Below, piece after piece: positions 19,274-29,134 of a stretch of DNA of 64,000 nucleotides. The number at the start of each line of letters is the position of its first letter. The stretch's first letter is position 1. Where the stretch lies: contig CAVPDZ010000004.1 in the NCBI GenBank assembly GCA_963702755.1, forward strand, positions 62,001-126,000, in the 5' to 3' direction. The notes below the pieces were generated by a model, which worked only from the letters and a program-made list of their open reading frames with translations, was not told where the DNA came from and made no database searches. The position numbers and the translations under genes were made by a program. The DNA is from JAJPKK01 sp963702755. Lineage in GTDB: Bacteria; Pseudomonadota; Alphaproteobacteria; Rhizobiales; Xanthobacteraceae.

Positions 19274-19768
19274 ATGGATGAAGAACCGTTCTGGCGCCGC
19301 AAAAGCCTTGCGGAGATGACCAAAGCGGAGTGGGAAAGCCTGTGCGACGGCTGCGGACGCTGCTGTCTCAACAAGCTGGAGGAAGAGGATACCGGACGGG
19401 TCTATTATACCGACATAGGCTGTCAGTTGCTCGACGGCACGAGCTGCCGCTGCAAGGACTACAAGAACCGCAGCAAGGTGGTCGAAGACTGCGTCAGGCT
19501 TACGCCCGACAATGTCGCCGATATCCGATGGCTTCCGCCGACGTGCGCCTACCGCCTGCTTGCAAACGGTGCCGACCTTTATTGGTGGCACCCTCTGGTG
19601 TCGGGCGATCCGGAGACCGTGCACGCCGCGGGGGTCTCCGTGCGCGGCCGCGTCGCATTGTCCGAGGAGGAGTGCGACGACGTCGACTACGAGGATCGCA
19701 TCGTGAGTTGGCCGACGCGCCTGCCGGCTGCGGCCCGCCGCAAGCCAAAGCGCGCAGGCTCTCGCTGA
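19274..19768 (+). CDS. ycgN: YcgN family cysteine cluster protein (UPF0260)
   Basis: A 164-residue cytoplasmic protein with the conserved cysteine cluster of the YcgN/UPF0260 family: LCDGCGRCCLNKLEEE, YYTDIGCQLLD, TSCRCKDYKNR and VEDCVRLTPDN. The cysteines resemble metal or iron-sulfur ligands, though the function of the family is not established. The length and the CAYRLLANGADLYWWHPL segment fit the family well. AGGA lies eight bases upstream of the ATG. Nothing nearby on the same strand suggests an operon. Confidence 0.9.
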   Translation: MDEEPFWRRKSLAEMTKAEWESLCDGCGRCCLNKLEEEDTGRVYYTDIGCQLLDGTSCRCKDYKNRSKVVEDCVRLTPDNVADIRWLPPTCAYRLLANGADLYWWHPLVSGDPETVHAAGVSVRGRVALSEEECDDVDYEDRIVSWPTRLPAAARRKPKRAGSR

Positions 19769-20055
19769 TGAAAAACTGCGCATGCCCGCAAATTGCTCGC
19801 ACCGCAGCATCGCGTCATGGCGCGAAGCCCCGGGCAGCATGATCAAATTCTCATACCACGTGCGCGACGCGCGGCATTGAAAACGGTGCGTCCCGAAGGC
19901 ACCTTGCGCGGCGTCTCCTGAAATTCGGGAACTGACCATCCGCGCTGCTGCCATCGCGGATGCGAGATGGCGCCAGCGTCAATCCGGTGCCGTAGCTGCC
20001 GGGTTACCGGTAACATGCAACTCGTAAGTACAAACCCCGGATCGTGGCCGCCCAC

Positions 20056-21658
20056 ATGAAACTCCCGTCTGCGCCGCAGTTCAACGCCGCGATCAGCCCG
20101 CACCCGGCGGCCGATGCGCGTACCGCGGCGCCGGCACCCGACGGATTCCACGCGCCGCTCGAGCCGCCGGCCGTGCGCTCCATCATCGCCGGCATCATGC
20201 TCGCCATGTTTCTGAGCGCGCTCGAACAAACCGTCGTCGCGCCGGCGCTGCCGACCATCGGGGTTCGGCTGGGCGACATCGAGAACCTGTCCTGGGTCGT
20301 CAGTTCATATCTCTTGTGCGCAACGGCGGTGACGCCGTTGTTCGGCAAGCTCTCCGACATCTACGGCCGGCGCGCCATCCTGCTGACCGGTCTCACCGTC
20401 TTCATCATCGGCTCGATTGCCTGTGCGCTCGCGCCGACGATGTGGGCGTTGATCGCGGCGCGCGCCGTTCAGGGCATAGGCGGCGGCGGCATTCTTCCGA
20501 TTGCGCAAACGATCATCGCGGACCTCGTGCCGCCGCGGGAGCGGCCGCGTTATCAGACCCAGTCAGCGGCGACCTTCATGTTCGCGAGTGTGGTCGGGCC
20601 GCTGATCGGCGGCTTTCTGACCGATCATCTGCATTGGTCGCTGATCTTCTGGATCAATCTGCCGCTGGGAGCACTGGCGGTGTTGATGAGCTACCGCGCC
20701 CTCAAGCTGCTGCCGCGCAACGAACGTCCGCATGCGCTCGACTGGCTGGGCGGCATGCTGATGGTCGGGGCCGCGCTCGCGCTGATGCTGGCGCTGACCT
20801 GGGGCGGCGTTCGTTATCCGTGGGCATCGTGGCAGATCCTCGCGCTGCTCGGCGGATCGGCGGGCCTTATGGGCGCTGTTCTCATGGCGGCTGACGACCG
20901 CCGCCGAGCCGTTCATCCCGCTCTCGGTGCTGCGCGAGCCGCTGGTGCGCGCCAACGTGATCGCCGGTTTCTTCAGCATCGGCGCGATTATCGGGCTGTC
21001 GATCTACCTTCCGCTCTTTCTCGAATTGGTCATGGGCGCATCGGCGTCGCGGTCCGGCACGATCCTGATCGCGTTCACTGCCGGCAGCGTCATCGGCGCC
21101 TTCGCGGCGGGCCGCAGCCTCGGGCGCCATACCCACTACAAGAGAATCCCAATGGCCGGCCTGTTGCTCGCCGTACTCGGCCTCACCGTGATGGCGATCT
21201 TCCCTGCCCGGCTTTCATTTGCCGGCGCGGCGGGGCTGCTGTTTGTGTGCGGCGCCGGCATCGGCACCATGTATCCGGTGACGACGATCTTGATCCAGAA
21301 TGCGGTGTTGCCCCATCAGTTCGGCGTTGCGACCGGCATGGTCAACTTTTGCCGCTTGCTTGGGGGCACCATCGTGGTGGCGGGGTTTGGCGCCATCGTG
21401 CTCGGCCGCATTGACGTCGCCGGCGGTCTCGTCGCGCTCGACCGGCTGTCGCGGACGGCGCCGCCCGCCGGCCTCGGCGACGCGTTCGGACCGGTGTTCG
21501 CTTGGGTGTTCGCGGCGGCCGGCGCGTGCCTCGCGATCGCGCTGACCGCACTGGCGTTTGTCGAGGAGCGGCCGCTGCGCGGCCGCGCCACTCCGCCCGC
21601 CGCGAGTGCGCCGGACAAGCCTTCGGATTCCGATCGGCCACCGCTCGCCGCCGAGTAA
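20056..21658 (+). CDS. MFS multidrug efflux transporter, DHA2 type (frameshifted)
   Basis: A 14-helix drug:proton antiporter of the EmrB/QacA type. Characteristic stretches are FLSALEQTVVAPALPTIG (motif D1-like), GKLSDIYGRRAILL (motif A) and RAVQGIGGGGILPIAQTI. The frame breaks near 20886, where one extra G separates GAVLMA from RLTTAAEPFIPLSVLREPL; the second half then runs to 21658 without further breaks. The start is ambiguous: ATG 20056 is given, GTG 20044 is in frame, and neither has a clear ribosome-binding site. No membrane-fusion partner gene is adjacent. Substrates cannot be inferred. Confidence 0.82.
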
Positions 21659-21690
21659 GTGCCGTCTATGGTTTCGGACCGCGAAGCGGC

Positions 21691-21758
21691 CGGTTCACTT
21701 GGCTCACGGGTTCACTTGGCGAACCGGCGCTTTTTGCGCACGGGTTCACTTGGCGCAA
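21691..21758. repeat. Four-unit tandem repeat of 17 bases at a convergent gene end
   Basis: Units begin at 21691, 21708, 21725 and 21742. Units 1, 2 and 4 share GGTTCACTTGGC; unit 3 is diverged. The last unit overlaps the final codons and stop of the collagen-like gene. TTTTGCGC and GCGCAAAA within units 3-4 can pair, so the array may also act as a terminator. Confidence 0.7.
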
Positions 21759-22462
21759 AAGGCGACCATCGTGAACTGATTGCCGCTGCCGCACGAGATT
21801 TCCCGCAGGCTGTTCAGGACCGCCGGTGCCTTTTTGGGGCAGAAGGCGTTGATCGCGATTTCGTCCTCGGCACAACTCGCAAGGCAGTCGCGATCTTCAA
21901 CGCAATCCTGCCGCACCTGACGGATGCCGGCGTTGCCCGGCGGCCCCGGCGGACCTGCCTCGCCGCGTGGTCCGGGTGGACCCTGGAGACCCGGAATGCC
22001 CTGCGGCCCCATGGGGCCAGGCGCACCTTCGGCGCCTTGCGGTCCCGGCGGTCCTTGGACTCCCGGCGTGCCGGGCGGACCCGACGGCCCCTCCGGGCCG
22101 ATGGTGGTGCGCGAATATTGAACATGCGCGGTGCGCATAGCCTGTCGGCCTACGCTTCGAGGCATCAGGCGTGACGCCGCGCGCGAGCCTGCGGCGCGGC
22201 GGAGCTGCGCGGCGTGGATGAACGAACGCCCAGCATGGACGCGATGGACCGCAGGCCCGTTCGGGATGCACCAGACGCCAAAGCGCCACAGAACGGATCG
22301 AGGTGTGACGTGGGCCATCGCGCGACGCACGTGCATCACGTGATGCGAGTGAACGGCGTGGATGCGTACTCTGTGTGCGCGTGAATGGGCGTCAGCCGAA
22401 TTGAGACACAGCAATACCATTCCGGCCGCAACAGCGGCCGGTACCCAGACTAACGCACGCAT
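21746..22462 (-). CDS. Secreted collagen-like triple-helix repeat protein
   Basis: A 238-residue protein with a Sec signal peptide (MRALVWVPAAVAAGMVLLCL). A basic, His-rich segment follows (AHRVRIHAVHSHHVMHVRR), then 19 uninterrupted G-X-Y triplets (starting GPEGPSGPPGTPG, ending GPPGPPGNAG) and a C-terminal domain of about 55 residues with six cysteines. Such triplets form collagen triple helices; the C-terminal domain could be the trimerisation or globular part. GAGGGG lies upstream of the ATG at 22462. It is likely surface-exposed or secreted, with unknown role. The gene ends inside the 17-base tandem repeat, so its last residues may have been altered by repeat expansion. Confidence 0.82.
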   Translation of the reverse strand: MRALVWVPAAVAAGMVLLCLNSADAHSRAHRVRIHAVHSHHVMHVRRAMAHVTPRSVLWRFGVWCIPNGPAVHRVHAGRSFIHAAQLRRAAGSRAASRLMPRSVGRQAMRTAHVQYSRTTIGPEGPSGPPGTPGVQGPPGPQGAEGAPGPMGPQGIPGLQGPPGPRGEAGPPGPPGNAGIRQVRQDCVEDRDCLASCAEDEIAINAFCPKKAPAVLNSLREISCGSGNQFTMVAFCAK

Positions 22463-22672
22463 GACAGCCCCCTCACCCCGCACAACGCCCAACCAAACTG
22501 TTGTCACAAGAGGTGATAGAAATGTGGCGCGCTAATCGATCGCCACAGAATCTTCGCGAAATTTTTAGGACTCCGCGCGGCGCAGCGGCCGCGACGCCGC
22601 GCGCGGACGTGCGAAAGTCACTCAATTCCGTACTAGACTACTGTGCGAAGCACCTATCGCGTGGAGATCAAC

Positions 22673-24020
22673 ATGTCCCCGTCCGAAGCCCGCCTGTCCG
22701 CCGCCGCGCGGCCCAACGATCTCGAAGCGTTCTGGATGCCGTTTACGCCGAACCGCGCCTTCAAGAAGGCGCCGCGGCTCATCACGCGCGCCAAGGGGAT
22801 GCACTATTACACCGACGATGGCCGCACCGTGCTCGACGGCACTGCCGGCCTGTGGTGCTGCAATGCCGGCCATAACCGCGATCCGATCGTCGCGGCGATC
22901 AAGCGCCAGGCGGAGGAGCTCGACTACGCGCCGGCATTCCAGTTCGCTCATCCGCACGCGTTCGAACTCGCAAGCCGCGTCGCGGCCCTCGCGCCGGGCG
23001 ATCTCGACCACGTGTTCTTTTGCAATTCGGGCTCGGAGGCGGTCGACACCGCGCTCAAGATCGCGCTCGCCTATCACAACGTGCGCGGCGACGGCGCGCG
23101 CACCCGCCTCATCGGCCGCGAGCGCGGCTACCACGGTGTCGGCTTCGGCGGCATTTCGGTCGGCGGCATCGTCAACAATCGGAAGTTCTTTGGCTCGCTC
23201 CTCACCGGCGTCGACCACCTGCCGCACACCTATAACCGCGACACCCAGGCCTTCACCAAGGGCGAGCCCGAATGGGGCGCGCATCTTGCCGACGATCTCG
23301 AGCGCATCGCGGCCTTGCATGATCCTTCGACCATCGCCGCCGTCATCGTCGAGCCGATGGCGGGCTCAACCGGCGTGCTGCCGTCGCCCAAGGGCTATCT
23401 CCAGCGGCTGCGGGCGATCTGCGACAAGTACGGCATCCTCCTCATCTTCGACGAGGTGATCACCGGTTTCGGCCGGCTCGGTTTTGCGTTCGCCGCGGAG
23501 CGCTACGGCGTGGTGCCGGACATCATGACGTTTGCCAAAGGCGTCACGTCGGGCACCGTGCCGATGGGCGGCGCGATCGTGCGCGCGCCGGTCTACGACG
23601 CCTTCATGCGCGGCCCCGAACACGTGATCGAGCTGTTCCACGGCTACACTTATTCGGCCCATCCGCTGGCCTGCGCCGCCGGGCTTGCGACGCTCGACGT
23701 CTACCGTGACGAAAAGCTGTTCGAGCGCGCGCGCGGATCTGGAGGCGACGTTCGCCGACGCCGCGATGACACTGCGGGGGCTCCCCAACGTGCTCGACAT
23801 CCGCACGGTCGGCCTCACCGCCGGCATCGATCTCGCGTCCAAGCCCGACGGCTTCGGCAAACGCGCCTACGCGGCGATGGACAAGGCGTTCGCCGACTAC
23901 GGCATCCTGATCCGCGTGACCGGCGACACCATCGCGCTCACCCCGCCGCTCATCGTGAGCGAGGCCGAGATCGACGAACTGTTCGGCAAGGTCGGCAAGG
24001 TGATCGAGGCGGTGCGGTAG
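22673..24020 (+). CDS. Omega-amino acid:pyruvate-type aminotransferase (class III, frameshifted)
   Basis: A PLP-dependent class III aminotransferase resembling beta-alanine/omega-amino acid:pyruvate transaminases. The N-terminus reads NDLEAFWMPFTPNRAFK. Later motifs include GLWCCNAGHNRDPI, FFCNSGSEAVDTALKIALAY, LLIFDEVITGFGRLG and the PLP lysine in MTFAKGVTSGTVPMGG. The frame breaks near 23735 (one extra G after the ERAR codons), then continues DLEATFADAAMTLRGLPNV to 24020. The corrected length of about 449 residues is normal. The start at 22673 has GGAG eight bases upstream. No adjacent gene shows which amine pathway it serves. Confidence 0.85.
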
Positions 24021-24028
24021 CCGCACCG
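24010..24028. terminator. Short-loop hairpin between convergent genes
   Basis: CGGTGCGG and CCGCACCG pair over eight bases around the loop TAG, which is the aminotransferase stop codon. The GT39 gene ends 27 bases further on from the opposite side. No T-run is seen. Confidence 0.45.
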
Positions 24029-24054
24029 ATTCCTGCGGCAGCTAGACTTGCAAA

Positions 24055-25581
24055 TTACGGCTTCGTCCCAGCTGGCGGGATGATGGCCCAGCCGACGGTG
24101 ACCGCGCCATTGCCGCGGCGGACCGGCACGCTGAACGGCGGCTGCACCACGGCTTTGCCGGCGACCGCCGCATAGCGTTCCGGCACCACGTTCGGATCGC
24201 CGACGGTCCAGGCAACGACCCCGCCGCGGGCGGCAAGATCCTTGAGGTCGATCCATGGGGCGCGCTGCGGATTGCCGTCGATGAGCGTGCGCGGGTGCTC
24301 GGGCGCATAGTGATCGATGTTTCCGCCAAGCCACATGGTCGAGACGACGTAGGCGAGCGGCATGCCGGTCTCGGCCCGGTAGCGCATCGCGATGTGCTGC
24401 GCGATTTCCTCCCCGGGAAACAGCACGGCGCGATAGCGATGATCATAGGAGGGCAGTACCGCGTATTGCACGATGAAGGACAGCACGTAGACAACCGTCA
24501 CCGCGCCCCATACCGCCGCGACGCGCATCAGGCACGCCCGGTCGATGCGCGAGCTCACGGCGACAACGATCCAAGGCCCGAGGAAGAGCCACAGCGGATA
24601 GCCCCACATGCTGACGAGCGCGCGCCCGCTCAGCGCGGAGGCGACGATGACGGTCAGAGCCGGGCCGAAGGTCAAGAGCGCAAGGATGCGCCGGTCATAG
24701 TCGTCGGCCTTGGTCGCGTCGGCCTCGCGCGGGCGCTGCAGCAGCGGCAGCGAGATGATGGCGGCGGGCAGCAGCCAGAAAAACTGGCCGATCGCGAAGA
24801 ACGCCGGATTGGTGAGGTGACCGAAAATTCCGCTGGGTGCACGCGCCCGGACCTGGAGATAGCTGAACGGCAGGAATTGATTGTCGTAGAGCCAGACGAG
24901 ATGCGGCGCGACGATAACCAGCGTGACGGCGGCCGCCACATAGGGTCCGGGCGTCGCGAAGAAGCGCCGCGCCCGGCGGTCGAACAGCATGAACAGCACG
25001 AGCGGCAAGCAGAGGATCACGACGAAATATTTCGCCCAGAACGCAATTCCAATCGCGCCGCCGAGCGCGATCCAGTAGCCGATCCGCCCGCCGCGCAGCG
25101 CGCCGTGGAACGCCAATCCGGCGAGTGCCCAGAACGGCAGCTGGATCACATCATGATTGAACTTCGGCGCGGTGAAATTGAAATAGTGCAGCCCGTCGAT
25201 GATCAGGATCGCGGCAAGCGCGGTCGGCGCATTCGCAATGCGCAGCATCAGCGCCCAAATCGCCGCGAAGGCGGCGAGCACGCTGAGTTGGCCAAGCAGG
25301 TAGTAGACGATGTCGCTTCCGAACGTGCGATAGGCGATCTCGACCAGCCACCACGGCAGCGGCGGCAGCTTGTCGTAACCGATCTGCCACTCGCGCCCGT
25401 AAGTCAGCGCCTCGATCAGATCGAGCGGCAGGTTCGCATAGAGTGCGTACGGCAACAGCGTCCAGATCGCCCCGTGGGCGATGGCGAACAGAAAGAAACC
25501 CGCCCACGGGCGCTCCGCCACGCTGGCGATGCCAGCGAGACTGGAAGCCTCTGACCGGGCGGAAGAAAGGCTGTCCACCAT
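24055..25581 (-). CDS. Membrane glycosyltransferase, GT39/ArnT-like
   Basis: A 508-residue polytopic membrane protein with about 11 hydrophobic segments and the first-loop acidic motif of GT-C enzymes (ALTYGREWQIGYDKLPPLPW). Such enzymes move a sugar from a polyprenyl phosphate donor to lipid A, protein or other periplasmic acceptors. The C-terminal soluble part (from about HIAMRYRAETGMPLAY) looks like the periplasmic domain of this group. Donor and acceptor are unknown. The start at 25581 has no strong ribosome-binding site. A second, different GT39-like protein occurs at 41138. Confidence 0.82.
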   Translation of the reverse strand: MVDSLSSARSEASSLAGIASVAERPWAGFFLFAIAHGAIWTLLPYALYANLPLDLIEALTYGREWQIGYDKLPPLPWWLVEIAYRTFGSDIVYYLLGQLSVLAAFAAIWALMLRIANAPTALAAILIIDGLHYFNFTAPKFNHDVIQLPFWALAGLAFHGALRGGRIGYWIALGGAIGIAFWAKYFVVILCLPLVLFMLFDRRARRFFATPGPYVAAAVTLVIVAPHLVWLYDNQFLPFSYLQVRARAPSGIFGHLTNPAFFAIGQFFWLLPAAIISLPLLQRPREADATKADDYDRRILALLTFGPALTVIVASALSGRALVSMWGYPLWLFLGPWIVVAVSSRIDRACLMRVAAVWGAVTVVYVLSFIVQYAVLPSYDHRYRAVLFPGEEIAQHIAMRYRAETGMPLAYVVSTMWLGGNIDHYAPEHPRTLIDGNPQRAPWIDLKDLAARGGVVAWTVGDPNVVPERYAAVAGKAVVQPPFSVPVRRGNGAVTVGWAIIPPAGTKP

Positions 25582-25891
25582 TTGAACCGGACGTTCGACT
25601 GCACGCTTCGTTCAACCCTTCCGACGGTAAGAAATGCCGGCCGCCGGTCGAGCCCCCGGCGGATACTGTAACCGGGCGCTGTCCCCCGTGCACCCATTTT
25701 AGTGGCGAGCAATTTGGTCGCAGGTCCGCGAAGGCCGCGCTGAAATTCATCGGTGTAGCGACGTCGATCGCGGACAAGTTCGCTTCGACGCTTGCCCTTC
25801 GCCGTGCTTGTCAACACTGTAGCAGCGGAAAGCGAATCACTTTGACCGGCTGAAGCGCCTGGAATGGGTCCGGCCGCCGGCGGGGGACCGA
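25582..25891. other. Intergenic stretch, no gene seen
   Basis: This divergent gap lies between the GT39 gene and the TipF-like gene. Open frames crossing it on both strands lack recognisable domains and compositional support. It probably contains both promoters. Confidence 0.45.
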
Positions 25892-27393
25892 ATGGCACGT
25901 GTGAGCGCGGTTATCGTCGCCGCCTGCATGGTGGTGATCTGCGCCTCGTTCGGCGTCGCGCTCTACCTTGTCTTCGGCATGGCGCCGACCGCAGCCCTCG
26001 TCGGCGGCATCGCAGCGCTGACCGGCCTCGCGCTTTGCTCGATCGTGGCGCGCGGACGCAGCGGCACGGTGAAGTCGACGCAAATGCAGGACTTGTCCCG
26101 CGGCGTCGCCGACCTGGCGCGCCAGGTGATCGAACTTGGGCGACGGGTTGCGGCAATGGAGACCAAGGTCGCCGACGCCGTCGCGCACGCGGAAGCGGCG
26201 GTCGCCGGCACCGAACCGCTGACGTCGGAGATCGGCGAGATCGGCAGCCTCATCAAGCAGCTTGCCGAACAGGTGAACGCCCACGATCTCGCCCTTCAAA
26301 CCCGCAGCATCCCAAGGCGCGAGCCTCCGGCCGGGGACTCCGGTCGGGATCGCGCCACGACCGGTCCCGCGGCACCGCGGCTTGCAACGGTCTCGCCAAC
26401 TCCCAAACCCGTCCCGGCACAGCGCGAGCGAATCGGAGGAGCCGGCCAATGTTGGGTTTACCGGCCTCGCCCGCGATGCTGCGGTCGCCGTCGTCCGCGA
26501 CGCCATCGAGGGCAATCGAGTCGAGTTCTATCTGCATCCGATCGTGACGCTGCCGCAGCGCAAGGTACGCTTCTACGAAGCGCTCGCGCGGGTGCGAATC
26601 GCCGAAGGACGAACTCCTCGCCTCGGGTGAATTCATGCCGGCAGCGACCGCTGCCGGTCTGATGCCGCGGATCGATGACCTGATGCTGCGACGCTGCGCC
26701 CAAGTGGTGCAACGGTTGATGACGAAGAACCGCGACGTCGGACTGTTTTGCGGTATCTCCCCTTTGACGCTCATCAACTCCGACATCTTTCCGCAGTTCT
26801 GCCAATTCCTCGACGACAACCGCACCCTCGCGCCGTCGATCGTGCTGGAGTTCAGCCAAGCCGCCTATCGTTCGTTTGGCGCACTCGAGCGCGAAAGCCT
26901 CAATGCCCTGATGGGCTTCGGCTATCGCTTCTCCCTTGACGGCGTTGGCGATCTCAGGCTTGAGCCGCGCGAACTGGTTGAACGGGGCTTCCGCTTCGTC
27001 AAAGTGCCGGCGGCGCTGCTGCTGAGCGGCGAAGGCGGGGGCGATATCGACGCCGTCGATCTGTCGGGGCACCTCGCGCGCTACGGCCTCGACCTGATTG
27101 CAGCGGAGATCGAGACCGAAACGACGGTCGTCGATCTCCTCGACTACGATATCAAATACGGCCAGGGGACGCTGTTCGCCGAGCCGCGCCCGGTGCGCGC
27201 CGACGTGTTGCAGCCCCTCGAGACCGCCCAGGCCGCCGAGCCGGAGCAGCCGGCCGCGCCGGCTCCGCCCGATCCGCCTGCCGCGGCGCCTGCTCTGCGG
27301 CCCGCCGCTTCCGCCCCGCGTGTCGAGGCCCTGGAACGGCCGACCGTGATCGCTCAGATCGCACGCGCGGTCGTCGCACGCAGCTCACAGTAA
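25892..27393 (+). CDS. TipF-like EAL-domain protein, membrane anchored, catalytic site degenerate (two frameshifts)
   Basis: The layout is two N-terminal membrane segments (VSAVIVAACMVVICASFGVA; AALVGGIAALTGLALCSIV), then a coiled-coil of about 80 residues, then a degenerate EAL domain, then a Pro/Ala-rich tail. This matches TipF, the c-di-GMP-binding protein that helps position the flagellum in Caulobacter. The EAL signature itself survives (VRFYEALARVRIA), but the catalytic DDFG loop reads SLDGVGDLRLEP, so it is more likely a c-di-GMP receptor than a hydrolase. The frame breaks near 26420 and 26607; one-base corrections join PTPKPVPAQRE to SEEPANVGFTGLA, and RVRIAE to DELLASGEFMPAA. Confidence 0.7.
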
Positions 27394-27535
27394 TCGGGCA
27401 TCAGCAATCGGAATCAGATGGCCTCCGGGGAGAAATCACTGGACGCATGCCCGGTTGATCCCGATATCTATGCGGATGATGAACCTCCTCTCCCGTCAAT
27501 CCCCGATTTCCTGATTCCTCACGCCTGACGTTGCA

Positions 27536-28387
27536 ATGTTTTCCTGCGTGGACAATTTTTCGACCGTGGCCCAGCGCTACGACGTGCTGCTGTGCGATGT
27601 CTGGGGCGTCGTGCACAACGGGCTGGCGGCCTACGCCGAGGCCTGCGATGCGCTCGCGCGATTTCGCGCCGGCGGCGGCACGGTGGTCCTGATCACCAAC
27701 GCGCCGCGCCCATCGGGCTGGGTGGTTCGCCAGCTCGACCGCTTGGGAGTGCCGCGCGAAGCCTATGACGCGGTGACCTCATCCGGCGACGTCACCCGCG
27801 ACGTGATGGCCGAACGCAGCGGCAGCGCCGTATTCCACATCGGACCTGAGCGTGACCTCTCGATCTTCGAGGGGCTCGACGTGCGCTTCACGCCCATGGA
27901 GGAGGCCGAATACGTCGTCTGCACCGGCCTGTTCGACGATACGACGGAGACGCCGGAGGATTATCGCGGGATGATCGAGGCCATGGGTCGGCGCGAATTG
28001 TTCATGCTGTGCGCCAATCCCGATCTCGTCGTCGAGCGCGGCAATGAGCTTGTCTATTGCGCCGGCGCGATCGCGGACCTCTACGTGGCCACGGGCGGCG
28101 AGGTGCTTTACGCCGGCAAGCCTCACCGTCCGATCTACGACGCCGCTCTCGCAGCGGCGGCGGCCGCACGCAGCGACCAGATCGCCGACAAGCGCGTTCT
28201 CGCGATCGGCGATTCGCTGCGCACCGACATCACCGGCGCTCGTGCCCTCGGCCTCGATGCGCTCTTTGTATTAGGCGGCATCCATGCCGAGGAACTCGGC
28301 GACCGCCCGCCGACGGCGGCGCTCGCCGAGATGTTCACGACGGCCGGCATCACGCCGCAAGCGGTGACGCCGCGACTGGTGTGGTGA
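27536..28387 (+). CDS. HAD superfamily class IIA hydrolase (TIGR01459-type)
   Basis: A 283-residue cytoplasmic phosphatase-like protein of the NagD/phosphoglycolate phosphatase branch. Motif I is LLCDVWGVVHNG, with the nucleophile Asp and general acid Asp positions DxW modified: the second Asp of the usual DxD is Trp-flanked, as is typical for this subfamily. Motif II is VVLITNAPRP. The motif III lysine lies in YAGKPHRPIYD and motif IV is VLAIGDSLRTDITGARALG. The substrate is unknown. It precedes ribF, a neighbourhood I associate with rhizobial genomes. The gene ends convergent with the CheY-like gene, 12 bases away. Confidence 0.85.
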   Translation: MFSCVDNFSTVAQRYDVLLCDVWGVVHNGLAAYAEACDALARFRAGGGTVVLITNAPRPSGWVVRQLDRLGVPREAYDAVTSSGDVTRDVMAERSGSAVFHIGPERDLSIFEGLDVRFTPMEEAEYVVCTGLFDDTTETPEDYRGMIEAMGRRELFMLCANPDLVVERGNELVYCAGAIADLYVATGGEVLYAGKPHRPIYDAALAAAAAARSDQIADKRVLAIGDSLRTDITGARALGLDALFVLGGIHAEELGDRPPTAALAEMFTTAGITPQAVTPRLVW

Positions 28388-28409
28388 CGGCGACCGCTAT
28401 CAGTCGCCG
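28388..28409. terminator. Hairpin between convergent genes
   Basis: CGGCGAC and GTCGCCG form a seven-pair stem with an eight-base loop just past the HAD stop codon. The stem reaches into the end of the CheY-like gene on the minus strand. Confidence 0.4.
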
Positions 28410-28783
28410 AACACGGCCTCGATCTTGCTCTGCAGCGTCTGGGCGTTGAACGGCTTGACGATGTAGTTGTTGACGCCGGCCTTCTTCGCCGCGATGACGT
28501 TTTCCGTCTTCAATTCCGCCGTCACCATGATGAACGGCGTGCGCGACAGCCCCGGGTCCTGGCGGACCTCCTTGAGCAGGTCGTAGCCGGTCATCGGCTC
28601 CATGTTCCAATCGGAGATCACGAGGCCGTAGCGCTTCCCGCGCATCTTGCCGAGCGCGGCGGTGCCGTCGGCGGCATCGTCGATATCTTGGAATCCGATC
28701 TGCTTGAGCAGATTGCGTATGATGCGGATCATCGTGCTGTAGTCGTCAACGACCAGAACCGGCATCGATAAGTCGACTGCCAT
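28400..28783 (-). CDS. CheY-like single-domain response regulator
   Basis: A 127-residue stand-alone receiver domain. The acidic pocket is in MPVLVVDDYSTM, the phospho-acceptor Asp in LVISDWNMEPMTGYDLL, the switch Thr in FIMVTAEL and the conserved Lys in NNYIVKPFNAQTL. There is no output domain, so it acts by protein contact, as CheY does at the flagellar motor. No chemotaxis genes are adjacent, so it is an orphan by position. The TipF-like gene 1 kb away is also flagellum-related if correctly identified. ATG 28783 is preferred over the GTG one codon upstream; GGAG precedes it. Confidence 0.9.
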   Translation of the reverse strand: MAVDLSMPVLVVDDYSTMIRIIRNLLKQIGFQDIDDAADGTAALGKMRGKRYGLVISDWNMEPMTGYDLLKEVRQDPGLSRTPFIMVTAELKTENVIAAKKAGVNNYIVKPFNAQTLQSKIEAVFGD

Positions 28784-29134
28784 CACCTACTCCGTTTCGG
28801 CCACTCTCGGCGCCTCTCGTCGGCTTCGCCTGGCTCCTAGCGCTGCCGAATGCCTGCGTCGGGGAAGGCGTGACCATCCGGGAACTGCCCCCCAAAAGCG
28901 GCAGGAAGTTACCAAGGGCGGTTGAAAAACCGGTTAACTCCGCCTCGGTTTTGCCGCAGCGATTTTCGCCAAAATGCGACGACGGCGCGGCCGAAACGGC
29001 CTGCTGCAGCCAAAGACGCCGCCGCAAATAAGCGGATCATGGTTGGCGTCGTGTTAACGGACGCGGGTAGCCGGCTTGACTTCCCGTGACCGCGGCAGGC
29101 ACGGTCCCGGCAAATTTTCCGGAAACCGCCATCG
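28784..29134. other. Intergenic stretch between divergent cheY-like gene and ribF
   Basis: I see no coding potential, and no clear FMN riboswitch of the RFN type upstream of ribF. A run near 28920-28945 is richer in A and T than the flanks and may hold a promoter. The segment presumably drives both genes. Confidence 0.45.

Noticed and set aside
21924..22121. Plus-strand collagen-like frame with many GP triplets
   Set aside because: It is the mirror of the minus-strand collagen gene: Gly-Pro codons (GGN CCN) read as Gly-Pro on both strands. Only the minus strand has signal peptide, start and C-terminal domain.
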